The position numbers and the translations under genes were made by a program. A DNA stretch of 47,338 bases, taken from the NCBI GenBank assembly GCA_030532825.1, contig JAUNKK010000017.1, forward strand, positions 1 through 47,338, written 5' to 3'. Each line of letters opens with the position of its first letter. Position 1 is the stretch's first letter. The notes below the pieces were generated by a model. That model worked only from the letters and a program-made list of their open reading frames with translations, had not been told where the DNA came from and ran no database searches. Source of the stretch: Propionibacteriaceae bacterium (GTDB taxonomy: Bacteria; Actinomycetota; Actinomycetes; Propionibacteriales; Propionibacteriaceae). Shown here piece after piece: positions 9,105-17,645 of the stretch.

Positions 9105-9185
9105 CTCCCTTCGTCAGTGCAAACTGCATCAGGTTCGACGGGTGTGCTCTCAGCCCCAGCCCAGGGGCACCCCGGCAGGTGAAGC
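9105..9185 (-). promoter_or_regulatory. TPP riboswitch (THI element) upstream of thiM
   Basis: Read on the minus strand, the leader holds the core THI-box pieces in order: CCGGGGTGCCCC, then GGGGCTGAGAGCACACCC (CTGAGA at 9148-9153), then GAACCTGATGCAGTTTGCA and finally ACGAAGGGAG. This is the usual TPP-sensing two-arm core. The last segment AAGGGAG is also the thiM Shine-Dalgarno, so ligand binding could hide it in the P1 stem. That mechanism is an inference. Confidence 0.93.
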
Positions 9186-9192
9186 CTAGCAG

Positions 9193-9220
9193 TGTCTACC
9201 ACCGTATTTCGCCTAGCCAA
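9193..9220 (-). promoter_or_regulatory. Candidate promoter of the thi operon
   Basis: On the minus strand TTGGCT (9215-9220) and TAGACA (9193-9198) are separated by 16 bases. This would place transcription start near 9186, just before the riboswitch core. Read by eye. Confidence 0.4.
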
Positions 9221-9239
9221 ACAGCAATATTATTTAGTT

Positions 9240-9279
9240 AACCCAGGTGTGGCTTAGGGTGGGTGGAGACGCCTGGGTT
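9240..9279. repeat. Inverted repeat between thi operon and first S8 protease
   Basis: AACCCAGG (9240-9247) and CCTGGGTT (9272-9279) are perfect 8-base inverted copies separated by 24 bases, in the divergent promoter region. It could be a protein-binding site for the protease gene. No known box is recognised. Confidence 0.35.
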
Positions 9280-9330
9280 CGCCGGTGGGTTTTGGCAGCC
9301 CGGGTACGCGCGAGATGAAAGGCAGACAAC

Positions 9331-12126
9331 GTGCGATTAACCAGAATCATTGCCGCAGCCGGGGCGGCGGCACTCGTCATCCCTGCGGCGGTGGCCTCAG
9401 CGGATGAGCGAGGGGGGGCCGAGACGGTCGCTGATCTCGTAGCGGCGGCACCCGATGCTCCGTCCGAGGAACTACCGCTTCCGAGTGGGGAGACGGGACC
9501 GCTCAACGTGATGGTGGAACTCGAGCAGGACCCCGTTGCCGTAGTGGAGGCCCAGACTGCAGGCACCCTGGAGGAGGGGCAGAAAGACGAGATCAAGTCT
9601 CAAATCGAGAGCGCCCAGAACAAAGTAGCCGTTGCCATCGAGGGGAAGGGTGGCACGGTCATTAACCAGTTGCAGTCGGCGTATAACGGCATTCGCGTCT
9701 CTATCGATGCCAGCGAGTTGTCGGCTCTTCAGGAGATGCCGGGCGTCAAGGACGTCCATGTGCTTCGCGCGGTTGAGACAGACAACGCGTCGAGCGTGCC
9801 TGCTATCGGAACGCCGGGTGCCTGGCAGGGTGCTGGCAATACTGGGTACACCGGCGCGGGCGTGAAAGTCGCTATCGTCGACACCGGCGTCGACTACACC
9901 CATGCCACCTTCGGTGGTCAGGGGACGCCCGAGGCGTATGCAGCTGCGGCAGCCGCTGCCGATCCATCGTCCTTCTACGGCCCGAGGTTCAAGGGTGGCG
10001 TTGATCTAGCGGGCGATGCCTACGTTTCCGGAGCCGTCGATCCCCAGCCCGACGCCAACCCCATCGATTGCGAGTCCGCCGGGCATGGAACGCATGTCGC
10101 GGGCACGGCGGTCGGCTCCGGTGTGCTCTCCGACGGCAGCACTTTCGCGGGGCCTTATGACTCTTCGACGTACAACAACGGCTTCAAGGTGGGGCCCGGC
10201 GTGGCCCCCGAGGCAGACATTTACGCCGTCAAGATCTTCGGGTGCAAAGCCAACAGCACAGACTTGGTGGTCGATGGGATCGACTGGGCCGTTGAAAACG
10301 GCATGGATGTCATCAACCTGTCCGTAGGCAGGGCATTTGGCACCGCTGGCGATCCTCATTCCGTGGCGATAGCCAACGCCGTCGCCTCCGGGGTTGTCGT
10401 GGCGGTTGCCGCGGGCAACGAGGGTAGTCAGCCATACCTAGCGAATGGGCCCAGTGTCGGCAACGGTGCGCTCTCGGTCGCCGCGGCCGATGGTCCCAGG
10501 CAGCCGGACGGTAGCCCTGTGCGGTACGCGAATTTCAGCTCAAGCGGGCCGCGATGGGGTGACTCAGCCCTCAAGCCTTCCGTGACAGCTCCCGGTGTCG
10601 CCATTAGCTCGGCTGCGGTGGGCACCGGCAATGGAGCAGCTGATTCGGAAGGCACTTCCATGGCTACCCCGCATGTGGCCGGGGCAGCGGCGCTCGCGAT
10701 TCAGGCGCACCCAGAATGGAGCAGTTCTGAGGTGAGCGCGGCCCTCGTCAACACGGCGGATCCATCCAAGATCGTGGACTACCAGACGACGCGTGGCGGC
10801 GGGCTCCTTGATCCGGCCCAAGCGGTTGCCACCTCAGTGGTGGCGTTGGGGGACACCCATGAGGTTGACGGCAAGCAGATCCGTGAGCCATCCCTGAGCT
10901 TCGGGTTCAACGAGATCTCCGACACTGTGGCGGCCGAGCGCACCGTGACTCTTGTGAACCACGGTGACTCTGCGGTCGAGTACACGGGCAGCGTGGTGCC
11001 ATCCAGCGCTTCGGCGAAAGCTGAGGTGACGCTAGAACCGTCGACGGTGACCGTCCCGGCGGGGCAGAGCGTCGATGTGAAGGTTACGCTCACCGCAAAC
11101 GCCGCTGACATCCCGAGCAGCTTCCTGGCGGACGGCGGAGCCCCTTGGTTCCATGAGATCTCCGGAAACGTGCGTTTCGAGTCAGGCGAGCAGCAGTTGA
11201 ACGTGCCGTACCTCATGGTGCCGCGGTCCCTGTCCAACGTGGCCGCCACGCAAAAGCTCTCGGGTGCCACAAACACGCTGAACCTCACCAACTCTGATGT
11301 GGCCTTGGACACCAAGGCGGCAGTGCTGACCTGGGGTCAGCAGGACGACCCGGACGATATTGATGCGTCGCGGGACGTTGGCCAGGATCTGGCCAACGTC
11401 GGCGTCGCCAGCGCTGAGGTGGACGGCGAACAGTTGCTGCAGTTCGCTTTGAACTCCGAGACCCGCTACTCGAATGCCGCCCGGTTGACCTACGGCGTCG
11501 ACATCGACACCAACAACGATGGGACGCCCGAGTACCGGCTGATCAGCCACGATGCGGGCCAGGTGACCAGCTCCACTTACAATGGCATCCCGGCGGTGTG
11601 GGTGGAATATGTGGAGCGTGGCATGGTTCGGCCGACCGGGTTCAGGACGCTAGCTCCCACGGATTCCAGCACCGTTGTCTTGCAGGTGAAAGCCAGCCAG
11701 TTGAACATCACCGGCAAGTTCACCTACAGTGCCTGGGCGGGGCCGATGGGTGAGCCTGAGGCGCGAGACGTCATCGACGGTGCGGCCACCTACGACCCGA
11801 GCAACAAGGCACTGCAAGACGGTGCTCTGGTTGACCTTTCGGCTGGCGGTAGTCAGAGCGTTTCGGTGGAGCGAAACGACGCCGCGGTTGAAGATCAGAA
11901 GCCGCTCGGCCTGGCCGTGTTGGCCTTGGATAACAACGCCGGCGTGCCCGAACTGCTGACGATCCCGTTGGGGCAAGACGATCCCGACCCGGCGGAGCCC
12001 ACGCCGGAACCGACGGGTGACCCCAGCGGGGCCCCCACGGTGACCCCGACAGCGAACCCGACCGGCAGGCCGACGCCGGTTCCGGTCAAGCCGGGCCCGC
12101 CCAAGACGGGCACCGCCGAGGCCTAA
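9331..12126 (+). CDS. Secreted S8 (subtilisin-like) serine protease
   Basis: 931 residues. The start is GTG 9331 with GAAAGGCAG upstream. Signal peptide MRLTRIIAAAGAAALVIPAA is probably cleaved after VASA. An I9-type inhibitor prodomain (about 50-150) is followed by the S8 catalytic domain with Asp184 (VAIVDTGVD), His252 (GHGTHVAGT), oxyanion Asn363 (AAGNEG) and Ser443 (EGTSMATPHVAG). Fn3/Ig-like domains follow (about 510-890). A Pro/Thr-rich tail ends in PVKPGPPKTGTAEA. The tail resembles a sortase signal, but the protein stops four residues later, with no hydrophobic segment or basic tail. It is a paralogue of the next gene but lacks the PA domain. Confidence 0.93.
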   Translation: MRLTRIIAAAGAAALVIPAAVASADERGGAETVADLVAAAPDAPSEELPLPSGETGPLNVMVELEQDPVAVVEAQTAGTLEEGQKDEIKSQIESAQNKVAVAIEGKGGTVINQLQSAYNGIRVSIDASELSALQEMPGVKDVHVLRAVETDNASSVPAIGTPGAWQGAGNTGYTGAGVKVAIVDTGVDYTHATFGGQGTPEAYAAAAAAADPSSFYGPRFKGGVDLAGDAYVSGAVDPQPDANPIDCESAGHGTHVAGTAVGSGVLSDGSTFAGPYDSSTYNNGFKVGPGVAPEADIYAVKIFGCKANSTDLVVDGIDWAVENGMDVINLSVGRAFGTAGDPHSVAIANAVASGVVVAVAAGNEGSQPYLANGPSVGNGALSVAAADGPRQPDGSPVRYANFSSSGPRWGDSALKPSVTAPGVAISSAAVGTGNGAADSEGTSMATPHVAGAAALAIQAHPEWSSSEVSAALVNTADPSKIVDYQTTRGGGLLDPAQAVATSVVALGDTHEVDGKQIREPSLSFGFNEISDTVAAERTVTLVNHGDSAVEYTGSVVPSSASAKAEVTLEPSTVTVPAGQSVDVKVTLTANAADIPSSFLADGGAPWFHEISGNVRFESGEQQLNVPYLMVPRSLSNVAATQKLSGATNTLNLTNSDVALDTKAAVLTWGQQDDPDDIDASRDVGQDLANVGVASAEVDGEQLLQFALNSETRYSNAARLTYGVDIDTNNDGTPEYRLISHDAGQVTSSTYNGIPAVWVEYVERGMVRPTGFRTLAPTDSSTVVLQVKASQLNITGKFTYSAWAGPMGEPEARDVIDGAATYDPSNKALQDGALVDLSAGGSQSVSVERNDAAVEDQKPLGLAVLALDNNAGVPELLTIPLGQDDPDPAEPTPEPTGDPSGAPTVTPTANPTGRPTPVPVKPGPPKTGTAEA

Positions 12127-12137
12127 ACTACTGCAAT

Positions 12138-12178
12138 CACAGGGCCCCTGGGAGATCCCAGGGGCCCTGTGCATTTTT
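12138..12178 (+). terminator. Rho-independent terminator after the first S8 protease
   Basis: Perfect 15-bp stem (12138-12152 with 12157-12171), four-base loop AGAT, then CATTTTTGA. It lies 11 bases after the protease stop, which shows that the gene really ends without a membrane anchor. Confidence 0.93.
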
Positions 12179-12199
12179 GAAAGAGGTTGCGTGTCTCGT

Positions 12200-12231
12200 T
12201 GACAAAGAGTTAAGGTTAGGGTCACCTAATT
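12200..12231 (+). promoter_or_regulatory. Promoter region of the second S8 protease
   Basis: A perfect -35 TTGACA lies at 12200-12205. No clean -10 is seen at 17-18 bases (TCACCT at 12223-12228); CCTAAT at 12226-12231 is another option. A candidate iron box covers the spacer and -10 region, the position expected for a repressor. Confidence 0.5.
12212..12230 (+). promoter_or_regulatory. Candidate DtxR/IdeR iron box
   Basis: The 19-mer at 12212-12230 matches the actinobacterial consensus TTAGGTTAGGCTAACCTAA at 16 of 19 positions (differences at positions 2, 11 and 13). It lies between the -35 and start of the second S8 protease, so iron-replete repression is suggested. No regulator gene is present in the window. 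Confidence 0.6.
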
Positions 12232-12301
12232 GACCTGGACGGGGCGTCGCGAAAATCTGCGGTGCCCGAAAGCCAGGGTCGCACTCTAGAAAGGCAGGAT
12301 T

Positions 12302-15300
12302 GTGCGGCACAAGAAAATACTCGCGGCGACAGGGGCGTTGGCGCTGCTGCTCCCCCCACACCTTTGCTTCAGCAGATGAAGCGTCAGAGACACCAGCCTT
12401 CTCAGATCAGATAGCGGCAGCCCCCGCGGGCCAGCCCCGCGATGACGCGCTGAGCTCCATCCAGTCAACGCAAGGGGAAGTGACTGTGATGGTGGAGCTG
12501 GTGGACGAGCCCGTAGCAGTGGTAGAGGCTCAGGCCGGCACGGAGCTGAGTTCGGCCAGCGAAACCGAGATCATTGAGAAAATCGAGGCTGCTCAGGACG
12601 ATGTGGTCGAAGCCATCCAGGCTCAGGGCGGTTCCGTCGGGAATCGGATGCACTCGGCCTATAACGGGATGCGGGTGACGATCGATGCCAGTCAACTCGA
12701 CGCCATCGCGGAACTCCCTGAAGTCAAAGCGGTGCATGACCTTCCGAGGCACGAACGCAGCAACTCGTTTAGCGTCCCCGGGATGGGCACCCCGGGCGTG
12801 TGGCAGGGTGGTTTCACTGGGAAGGGCGTGAAGATCGTCATCATTGACAGCGGAATCGACTACACGCACGCCACCTTCGGTGGTGAGGGAACCCCGGAGG
12901 CGTTCGATGCAGCGACGGCGGCCACCGACCCGACGGACTATTACGGGCCGCGGGTCAAAGGCGGCTACGACTTTGCCGGCGACGCCTACTCGGGAAGCGA
13001 AACACCGCAGCCCGACGCCAACCCCATCGACTGCGCCAGTGATGGACACGGCACCCATGTGGCCGGTACGGCGGCAGGCTCCGGCGTCCTGGCTGATGGC
13101 GCCACCTACACCGGGCCCTACGACTCGACGACTCACGAGAACGAGTTCCGGGTCGGGCCTGGAGTCGCTCCGGAAGCGGAGTTGTACGCGCTCAAGGTCT
13201 TTGGCTGTGGCGGGAGCACCACCCTCATCCCCGAGGCCATCGACTGGGCGGTCAAGAACGACATGGATGTCATCAATTTGTCGCTCGGTTCCCGATTCGG
13301 CAGAGCGACGGATCCCGATTCAGTTGCTGCATCGAATGCGGTTGCGGCGGGGGTGGTCGTGGTGGCGGCTGCTGGGAATGACGGGGCGTCGCCCTACCTG
13401 GCCGCCAGACCCAGCGCTGGAGCAGGCGTGCTCTCCGTGGCCGCCAGTGACGGGATCGCGCAGCTGCCTGCGGCCGAGATCGGCATTGACGGCGCTACTA
13501 TCCAGGCCATCAATGCCAACGGGGCGACCCTGCCCGCCAGCGGGCCCCTGTACGTGCTGCGCAAAGACGGCGAGCTGAGCGAGGGGTGCGATCAAGATGA
13601 ATATCGCGTCATGCCGGTCCGCGCCATCGTGGTCACCAGGCGGGGCGGTTGCTCGCGCGTGAAGAAGGCGATCCTCGCTCAGAAGTTCGGCGCGACGGGA
13701 GCCATCATGATCAATGACGCCGACTCCCTCCCGCCCTACGAAGGGCTGATCACGGGGGACCCCGAAACCGGCGAGCAGTGGCGGGTCCGCATCCCCTTCC
13801 TGGGCATCAAGTCCTCTGATGCCGAGGCATTGATCGCGGCAGAAGGTAAAACCATCACCTTCTCGGCGAACGCACTCGACAACCCCGCTTTCGGCACCTA
13901 CGGTGACTTCAGCTCCTCCGGCCCGCGCTGGGGCGACTCGGGGCTGCGGCCAAGCGTCACGGCACCAGGGGTCTCCGTGTTGTCCGCCCAGGTTGGGACC
14001 GGCACCCGGGGCAAGGTGCTGTCGGGTACCTCCATGGCGACGCCTCACGTGGCGGGGGTCGTGGCCCTGGCAATCCAGGCGCACCCTGAATGGTCGTCAA
14101 CGGACATCGCGGCCGCGGTCGTCAACACGGCCGACGCTGAGAAGGTGCCCGATTACAAGACCAGCCGCGGTGGAGGGCGGATTGACCCGGCAGGCGTCGT
14201 CGCCACCGATGTAGTGGCTCTAGCTGACCCCTTCACCGTCGACGGGGCTGAGGTTCGCGAACCGACGCTCAGTTTCGGGTTCAAGGAATTTGCAGATCAG
14301 GTGACGGAGGAGCGCGTCGTGACTCTGGTGAACCGGGGGAGAGAGGCCGCGAGCTTCACCGCTGTCACCGCCCCATCCACGGGGTCTAGAGACGCCACTG
14401 TCACTGTGACGCCCGCCTCGGTCACTGTGCCCGCGGGGCAAAGCGTCGATGTTACGGTCAAGCTTGAGGTGAACGGTAGTGCGGTGCCCAGCAGCATCCA
14501 GGGCTCCAGTTCGCCTTGGTTCTATGAGGTTTCGGGCAACGTCCGTTTCGAGCGGGAGGGTGGCGAAACGCTGAGCGTGCCCTACCTGCTAGTGCCACGC
14601 ACCACATCGGACGTGACGGCGACTCAGACGGTAACCGGCACCGTCAACGACATCACCTTCGCCAACGGGAGTCCCAACAGCAACACCTATACCGCTGTCC
14701 ATACCTGGGGCCTCCGGGACCCGGAGGACATCCCCGACGCCCTGGATGTCGGTCAGGACCTCGCTAGCGTCGGCGTCGCCAGCTACGGGAACGATCAGCT
14801 GGGCCGGACCGTTCACTTTGCGCTGAACTCGAGTTCTCGGTTCTCCAACCCGGCGAGATTGATGTACACGGTCGACATCGACAACAACGTGGACGGCAAG
14901 GCTGATTTTCGGGTGCTGAGCGTGGATTCCGGCTTCGTACGTACGCTAGAGCCCAACGGTATAGCCGAGGTGTTCGTCGCCAACTTGGAGACGGGAGCCA
15001 TCTCGGTCAGCGGCAACATGACCCTGGCCCCGACGGACTCCAGCACGGTGATTCTGCCGGTGGAGGCCAGCCAGCTGGGTATCACGGGCAAGTTCACCTA
15101 CACGGCCACCGCCACCGACTTGCTTAACCCCAGGGCCATCGACACCATCGATGGCTGGGCTGCCTATGACCCGACGAATAAACCGTTCCAGGACGGACAG
15201 TTCCTTCGGCTTGATGCCGGCGCCTCCAAGACCATCCAGGTGGAGCGCAACGAGGCCGCCTACGCGGATCAGCAGCCTCTCGGATACCTGGCGGTGGCGT

Positions 15301-15548
15301 TCGACAACCCGGCAGGCGCATCCGAGGCCGTCACAGGGGAGGTCAAGGCGGGAGACGGCGAACCGCCTACACCGGAGCCCTCGGAGTCCCCGACGCCGGC
15401 TCCGACCGACGATCCGGCCCCGACGGTTTCGCCGACCGCAGTGCCGACGGGCGACCCAGCCCCGACGGACCCGGTTCCGTCTCCGACCGGTAGGCCGACC
15501 CCGGTACCGGTGAAACCAGGCCCGCCCAAGACAGGCGTGAAGGCGTAA
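12302..15548 (+). CDS. Secreted S8 serine protease with PA domain; signal peptide interrupted by a one-base frameshift
   Basis: The downstream frame (open from TTG 12300) encodes an I9 prodomain, an S8 domain with Asp about 183 (IIDSGID), His about 250 (GHGTHVAGT), Asn about 360 and Ser about 578 (SGTSMATPHVAG), a PA-domain insertion (about 395-525), Fn3/Ig-like domains and a PT-rich tail ending PGPPKTGVKA. The proper N-terminus lies in another frame. GTG 12302, after GAAAGGCAG, reads MRHKKILAATGALALLLP and then stops at TGA 12377-12379. Removing one C from the C6 run at 12352-12357 joins the frames to give LLLPHTFASADEASE, matching the paralogue VASADERGG. As written, no secreted product forms. 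This may be a sequencing error, a phase-variable tract or a real mutation. From TTG 12300 no signal peptide results. Confidence 0.85.
12352..12357 (+). repeat. C6 homopolymer at the frameshift in the protease signal peptide
   Basis: Six C residues in the hydrophobic core of the signal sequence. A C5 version restores one continuous frame from GTG 12302. It is a natural site for slipped-strand mispairing and also for sequencing miscalls. Confidence 0.75.
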
Positions 15549-15557
15549 CGGCAATGT

Positions 15558-15593
15558 GTGAGGGGGTGGTCCCGACCGGGACCACCCCCTCAC
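15558..15593. terminator. Bidirectional hairpin between the S8 protease and pckG
   Basis: Perfect 16-bp stem (15558-15573 with 15578-15593) around a four-base loop, sitting between two convergent genes. No U-tract on either side, so termination strength is uncertain. Confidence 0.75.
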
Positions 15594-15604
15594 CTCGTAT
15601 CCGG

Positions 15605-17476
15605 TTAGCGACTGCCGATGATCTTCATGGCGATGTGCCACAACTCGTCGTGAATCTCTTGCGGCACCTTCAGCCCGAGCGACCGCAGCCAGCGCCGCAT
15701 GCGGGGCAACTCATCGGTCCACTCCTGGGGGACGTAGCGGAGAACTTGCTCCAGGTGGTCGTCATCAATGTCGAGGCCTTCGACGTCGATGTCTTCCTTG
15801 CGGGGGATCAGGCCAGCCGGGGTGTCCACGGCGTCCACCCTCCCTTCCAGGCGTTCCACGATCCACTTCAGGACCCGGGAGTTCTCGCCGAAGCCTGGCC
15901 AGAGGAAGTTGCCCTCAGCGTCGCGCCGGAACCAGTTGACGTAAAAGATCCTCGGGAGCTTGCCGGGTTCAGTGCGCTCGCCGATGTTGATCCAGTGCTG
16001 CAGGTAGTCGCCCACGTGGTAGCCGATGAACGGCAACATGGCCATGGGATCACGGCGCAGTACTCCGACGGCGCCAGCCGCAGCTGCGGTGGTCTCGGAG
16101 GAGCAGGTGGCCCCCATGAACACGCCGTGCTGCCAGCTACGCGACTGCGCCACCAAGGGGATGGTGTTCTCCCGGCGGCCCCCGAAGATGATGGCATCCA
16201 CCGGAACCCCGCGTGGGTTGTCAAAGTCGCTGGACAGGATCGGGCACTGCTGGATAGGTGTGCAGAACCGGGAGTTTGGATGGGCTGCCTTCTCGTCGGG
16301 GCGCCCACCCTCGGGTCCGCTCTCCGGGGTCCAGGACCGGCCCTTCCAATCAGTCAGGTGTGACGGTGGCTGCTTGCTCTTGCCCTCCCACCAGACATCG
16401 CCGTCGTCAGTCAGGGCCACGTTGGTGAAGATGGAGTGTCCCGCCTCAATCGTGGCCATCGCGTTGGGGTTCGTGGCGGTGCTCGTGCCTGGGGCGACAC
16501 CGAAAAGGCCGGTCTCGGGGTTGACGGCATACAGGCGTCCGTCGTCGCCAAAGCGCATCCAGGCGATGTCGTCACCCAAGGTTTCGACTTTCCAGCCGGT
16601 GATGGTGGGCTCCAGCATGGCCAGGTTGGTTTTACCGCAGGCCGAGGGGAAGGCCGCGCACACATGGTAGGACTTGCCTTCGGGGGAGGTGAGCTTGAGG
16701 ATCAGCATGTGCTCGGCCAGCCAGCCCTCGTCACGGCCCATGGCTGAGGCGATCCTGAGCGCGTAGCACTTCTTACCCAGCAGGGAGTTGCCGCCGTAAC
16801 CTGAACCGTAGCTCCAGATCATGCGTTCTTCGGGGAAGTGCACGATGTACTTGATGTCATTGCACGGCCACGGCACGTCCTTGACGCCCGGGGGCAGCGG
16901 CATGCCCACCGAGTGTAGGGCGGGCACGAAGTCCGCGTTCGTGCGCTCTATGGTTTCAATGACCTGGGAGCCCATCCGCGTCATGATCTTCATGGAGATC
17001 GCCACGTAAGCTGAGTCGGTGATCTCCACCCCGAACTTTGGGTCGGGAGAGTCGATGTGACCCATGCAGAAGGGGATGACGTACATGGTGCGTCCCACCA
17101 TGCAACCGTTGTACAGCCGGGTCAGGATGGACTTCATCTGCTTCGGGTCCATCCAATGGTTGGTGGGCCCGGCGTCGTTTTCGTCTACGGAACAGATGAA
17201 GGTGGAGTCCTCGACACGGGCGACATCTTCGGGATCTGTGCGGGCATAGATCGAACCGGGTTGGTTGGCAGAGGCCAAGCGCTGCACCGTTCCCGCCTGG
17301 ACGAGCTGATCGACCAGTTGTTCGTACTCCTCATCAGAGCCGTCGCAGAAGTGAATTGCGGCGGGGTTGGTGAGGGCAGCGACCTCCTGAACCCATGCGG
17401 CGATTCTTGGGTGAGCGGGGATGTGTCCGGTCACGGGAATGGTGGTGGTCAGTCCTTCTTCGGTCAGGCTAGACAT
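15605..17476 (-). CDS. pckG: Phosphoenolpyruvate carboxykinase (GTP)
   Basis: 623 residues, normal for the GTP family. It converts oxaloacetate + GTP to PEP + GDP + CO2 (or the reverse, fixing CO2). The PEPCK P-loop [13 protein letters not shown] with its reactive Cys is near residue 283. Other family segments are [24 protein letters not shown] (metal/kinase-2 region) and NWFRRD near the guanine-binding region. The ATG at 17476 has GAAGGAG upstream. On the minus strand TAGGCT at 17518-17523 is a possible -10, but no good -35 is seen. It is divergent from clpB and convergent with the S8 protease. Confidence 0.97.
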   Translation of the reverse strand: MSSLTEEGLTTTIPVTGHIPAHPRIAAWVQEVAALTNPAAIHFCDGSDEEYEQLVDQLVQAGTVQRLASANQPGSIYARTDPEDVARVEDSTFICSVDENDAGPTNHWMDPKQMKSILTRLYNGCMVGRTMYVIPFCMGHIDSPDPKFGVEITDSAYVAISMKIMTRMGSQVIETIERTNADFVPALHSVGMPLPPGVKDVPWPCNDIKYIVHFPEERMIWSYGSGYGGNSLLGKKCYALRIASAMGRDEGWLAEHMLILKLTSPEGKSYHVCAAFPSACGKTNLAMLEPTITGWKVETLGDDIAWMRFGDDGRLYAVNPETGLFGVAPGTSTATNPNAMATIEAGHSIFTNVALTDDGDVWWEGKSKQPPSHLTDWKGRSWTPESGPEGGRPDEKAAHPNSRFCTPIQQCPILSSDFDNPRGVPVDAIIFGGRRENTIPLVAQSRSWQHGVFMGATCSSETTAAAAGAVGVLRRDPMAMLPFIGYHVGDYLQHWINIGERTEPGKLPRIFYVNWFRRDAEGNFLWPGFGENSRVLKWIVERLEGRVDAVDTPAGLIPRKEDIDVEGLDIDDDHLEQVLRYVPQEWTDELPRMRRWLRSLGLKVPQEIHDELWHIAMKIIGSR

Positions 17477-17584
17477 TGCGCTCCTTCGACTAGCACTTCA
17501 GCGGGCCATCACTTACGAGCCTAACGCCTACTGGCCCGGAATGAGGGCGAACGCGCGACGAACGTCCGTGGTAACTCCGCCCTG

Positions 17585-17613
17585 TGGAAAAGTAAACTTG
17601 AGTGTGGTAGGCT
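17585..17613 (+). promoter_or_regulatory. Candidate clpB promoter
   Basis: TGGAAA (17585-17590, 4/6) and TAGGCT (17608-17613) are spaced by exactly 17 bases. The -10 overlaps the HAIR-like repeat, as expected for HspR repression. Confidence 0.5.
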
Positions 17614-17617
17614 CAAT
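17597..17617 (+). promoter_or_regulatory. HAIR-like operator (HspR-associated inverted repeat)
   Basis: CTTGAGT-N7-GCTCAAT differs from the consensus CTTGAGT-N7-ACTCAAG in two positions of the right half. It lies just before clpB, a known HspR target in Actinomycetota. No hspR gene is in the window. Confidence 0.75.
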
Positions 17618-17645
17618 CTTGAAAAATTGCACTCTGGAGGAGCAC

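Noticed and set aside
9225-9250. An iron box before the first S8 protease
   Set aside because: The best alignment to the DtxR consensus is only about 12 of 19 positions, too weak to claim.
12085-12126. True LPXTG-type cell-wall sorting signals on the proteases
   Set aside because: No hydrophobic stretch or basic tail follows the PPKTG motif in any frame before the terminators.
12300-12302. TTG 12300 as the start of the second S8 protease
   Set aside because: It gives a basic, Cys-rich non-hydrophobic N-terminus, while the overlapping GTG frame encodes a clear signal peptide with the paralogue's ribosome site.
17421-17645. N-terminal extension of clpB to 17421
   Set aside because: It overlaps the pckG start and the HAIR/promoter region, shows no homology, and TTG 17646 has a perfectly placed GGAGG.
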